Assembly: GCA_963978895.1 (NCBI GenBank)
Contig: OZ022243.1
Coordinates: forward strand, 15,726,765 to 15,790,764
Direction of reading: 5' to 3'
DNA from: Erpobdella octoculata
Lineage: Eukaryota; Annelida; Clitellata; Hirudinida; Erpobdellidae
Length of the DNA: 64,000 nt
Of this stretch, positions 63,601 to 64,000 are shown piece by piece. The notes beneath the pieces were generated by a model. It was not told the origin of the DNA. It saw only the letters and a list, made by a program, of their open reading frames with translations, and searched no databases. Each line of letters opens with the position of its first letter. Within the stretch, counting starts at the first letter, position 1. The position numbers and the translations under genes are program-made.

Positions 63601-64000
63601 GCTGTAATCATTTCGTAGGATTCCAATGCTTGAATTCTTTTGACTACGCTAGGAGTTAAGAGGGCTTCCTCCCGGAGGTTATGTACCACTGCAAACCACT
63701 CTTTAATCGTCGGGGCTATGCTAACATATTGGTCATCAGAGAAATAAGGCCTTATAGTTAGTTCAACCAGAGTAACCGGTTGCTCGATACCCACTATCGC
63801 TCCCCGCAACACGCCTTGACGTTGTATGGGGCATTGATGAATATCAACCAAACTGGCCCTTATACAGCAACGGTTAGCTCCACTGTCGTTGAGGGCTCTC
63901 ACTGGTGCAACATCACCGATCCTTACATTAAGGAAATAACTTTCGAACGCCTCATTATCTACTCCTAGAGGATCTACGTGACATATATTAGCTCTAGTGG
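60657..64000 (-). CDS. pol: Ty3/Gypsy (Gmr1-type) retrotransposon pol: protease-integrase-RT-RNase H
   Basis: One frame without stops from the right window edge to the stop at 60657, so it is open at its 5' side. Numbering from the GTG at 63902, where RALNDSGA lies (retropepsin D-S-G): integrase zinc finger about 209-250 (HDSVCAGHL, CESCEICQK), integrase core about 275-385 (MIDCIGPL, SSDRGTN, VERCNKTLKQ), GPY/F module about 520-560 (WQGPGTIVGKHGIGSYIV), reverse transcriptase about 650-850 (FTRMPFGLKSAG, catalytic FVDD), RNase H about 945-1060 (LAVDAS, IEREAYAVVWAL, FSDHNPLTFL). Integrase precedes reverse transcriptase, as in Ty1/copia, while sequence and GPY/F module are Ty3/Gypsy; this is the hallmark of the Gmr1 group. 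The intact frame suggests recent mobility. 5' LTR and gag must lie beyond 64000. Confidence 0.93.
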   Translation of the reverse strand, partial: TRANICHVDPLGVDNEAFESYFLNVRIGDVAPVRALNDSGANRCCIRASLVDIHQCPIQRQGVLRGAIVGIEQPVTLVELTIRPYFSDDQYVSIAPTIKEWFAVVHNLREEALLTPSVVKRIQALESYEMITASASTIHIEKDGGTSPTDVESVRPDNTNGTIQDIMPVQSGPASADPTHFRQEQKLCGTLKQVWKFGEKEKKGFMVRDGLLYHRENLWGLQLHQLCLPEVRVPLVLKMAHDSVCAGHLAAKSTSQRIRLNFWFPDIESKVKTYCESCEICQKRAPSRVKDRVPIQPIPRGDERPFSHLMIDCIGPLITESDPVKAKPLVNYALVIIDKFSRWPAAYPLRSLEAKAVCEVLLQFFMNFSIPNVISSDRGTNFTSKLTQEFLRVLGCSPRFNTPGHPEATGLVERCNKTLKQMLFKLAFEHPKEWPKILPFVMWSLREKPSSTTHVSPYTLVFGGVPRGPLYILKETWCGREAPVFSIGRNPSDYLSDLRRNLAIASEYANKYSQHKQDRYTSNYNLRSSQREYEVGDIVLILAPDSGRSKWLNRWQGPGTIVGKHGIGSYIVDINGAQRHIHINKIRRYHPRIEEAITNNCSVVYDKDQDFGQINLNDTCNNFTELPTLSLGHLSSSQILDIQETVNRYPNVFSKKLGRCELASHRIRISANFQPKRFKAYKIPELLKPDVARQLDDMLAQGIIQPSRSEMVSPVVCVLKGHDKTKGVRLAIDFRYINKHSEGDAFPLPDVQDILQKVGAAQYISCFDAQSGYWQVPIHPESQWLTAFICNDSLYEFTRMPFGLKSAGNTFMRLMKEILQPINTFVAPFVDDVAVYSSTWEEHLDHLNKFFKIINSSGLTLNMSKCHFGKPKVIYLGHLIGSGTIAPDPEKVRSLHKLRPVQTTRDVRSIIGFFSYFRGFIPQFAEVAGVIINLMRGGKNQKVEWLDIHEEALNKLKRLLVESVTLYTIDYQREFGLAVDASAGAVGCCLFQWNANREEQPIAFASAKLSDTQQRWATIEREAYAVVWALQKFKGWLLLSQVTVFSDHNPLTFLTEVSTKSSKLTRWALALQEFDLQFKYRAGRTNIPADFMSRSIEDDGAEVPSTTIKKTIQ

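Noticed and set aside
60836..63968. Short frames on both strands overlapping the retrotransposon pol
   Set aside because: They lie inside the long minus-strand frame that holds all catalytic motifs.

Overview
This is intron-rich, strongly AT-biased animal DNA. I found no bacterial operons, rRNA, tRNA or CRISPR. The left two thirds (about 2.07-40.43 kb, + strand) is one large gene, an axonemal dynein heavy chain of the outer-arm DNAH5/DNAH8 type. I reconstructed 72 coding exons that stay in one frame for 12,849 nt (4,282 residues plus stop). The tail start lies left of the window. A motile-cilium dynein with many ancestral-looking introns indicates a ciliated invertebrate metazoan. A Ty3/Gypsy element with integrase ahead of reverse transcriptase (Gmr1 type, first described in deuterostomes) would fit a deuterostome such as a tunicate. 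This is suggestive only.

Layout. 1-2070: decayed repeats upstream of the first visible exon, including a hAT remnant. 2071-15531: dynein tail exons, with a 6.4 kb intron (3793-10223) holding a CR1/L2-like LINE and three hAT elements, two of them nested. 15641-18601: linker. 18744-28582: AAA1-AAA4, with a 2.7 kb intron (22265-24994) holding a BED-finger element in TA repeats and a LINE end. 29076-31284: stalk and microtubule-binding tip. 31574-40428: AAA5, AAA6 and C-terminus. 40.5-55.5 kb: a transposon graveyard with four more hAT elements carrying perfect 8-bp target duplications, a P-like THAP transposon inside a LINE end, about 1.06 kb of pure TTGA repeat, Helitron-like elements and a partial LINE. 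55.5-60.1 kb: a possible Ly6-type exon inside a long inverted repeat, more Helitron ends and an LTR fragment. 60.18-64 kb: the 3' half of a Gmr1-type LTR retrotransposon on the - strand, open to the window edge.

The most unusual pattern is in the dynein introns. At least six begin with short tandem duplications in register with the exon/intron boundary, so the splice donor is copied 2-6 times. The donors are also unusually degenerate (28 of 71 have a pyrimidine at +3), and one intron is GC-AG. Nine hAT-type elements in one 64 kb window can be delimited to the base by terminal inverted repeats and perfect 8-bp duplications. Several unrelated ones share G/C homopolymer tracts just inside their ends.
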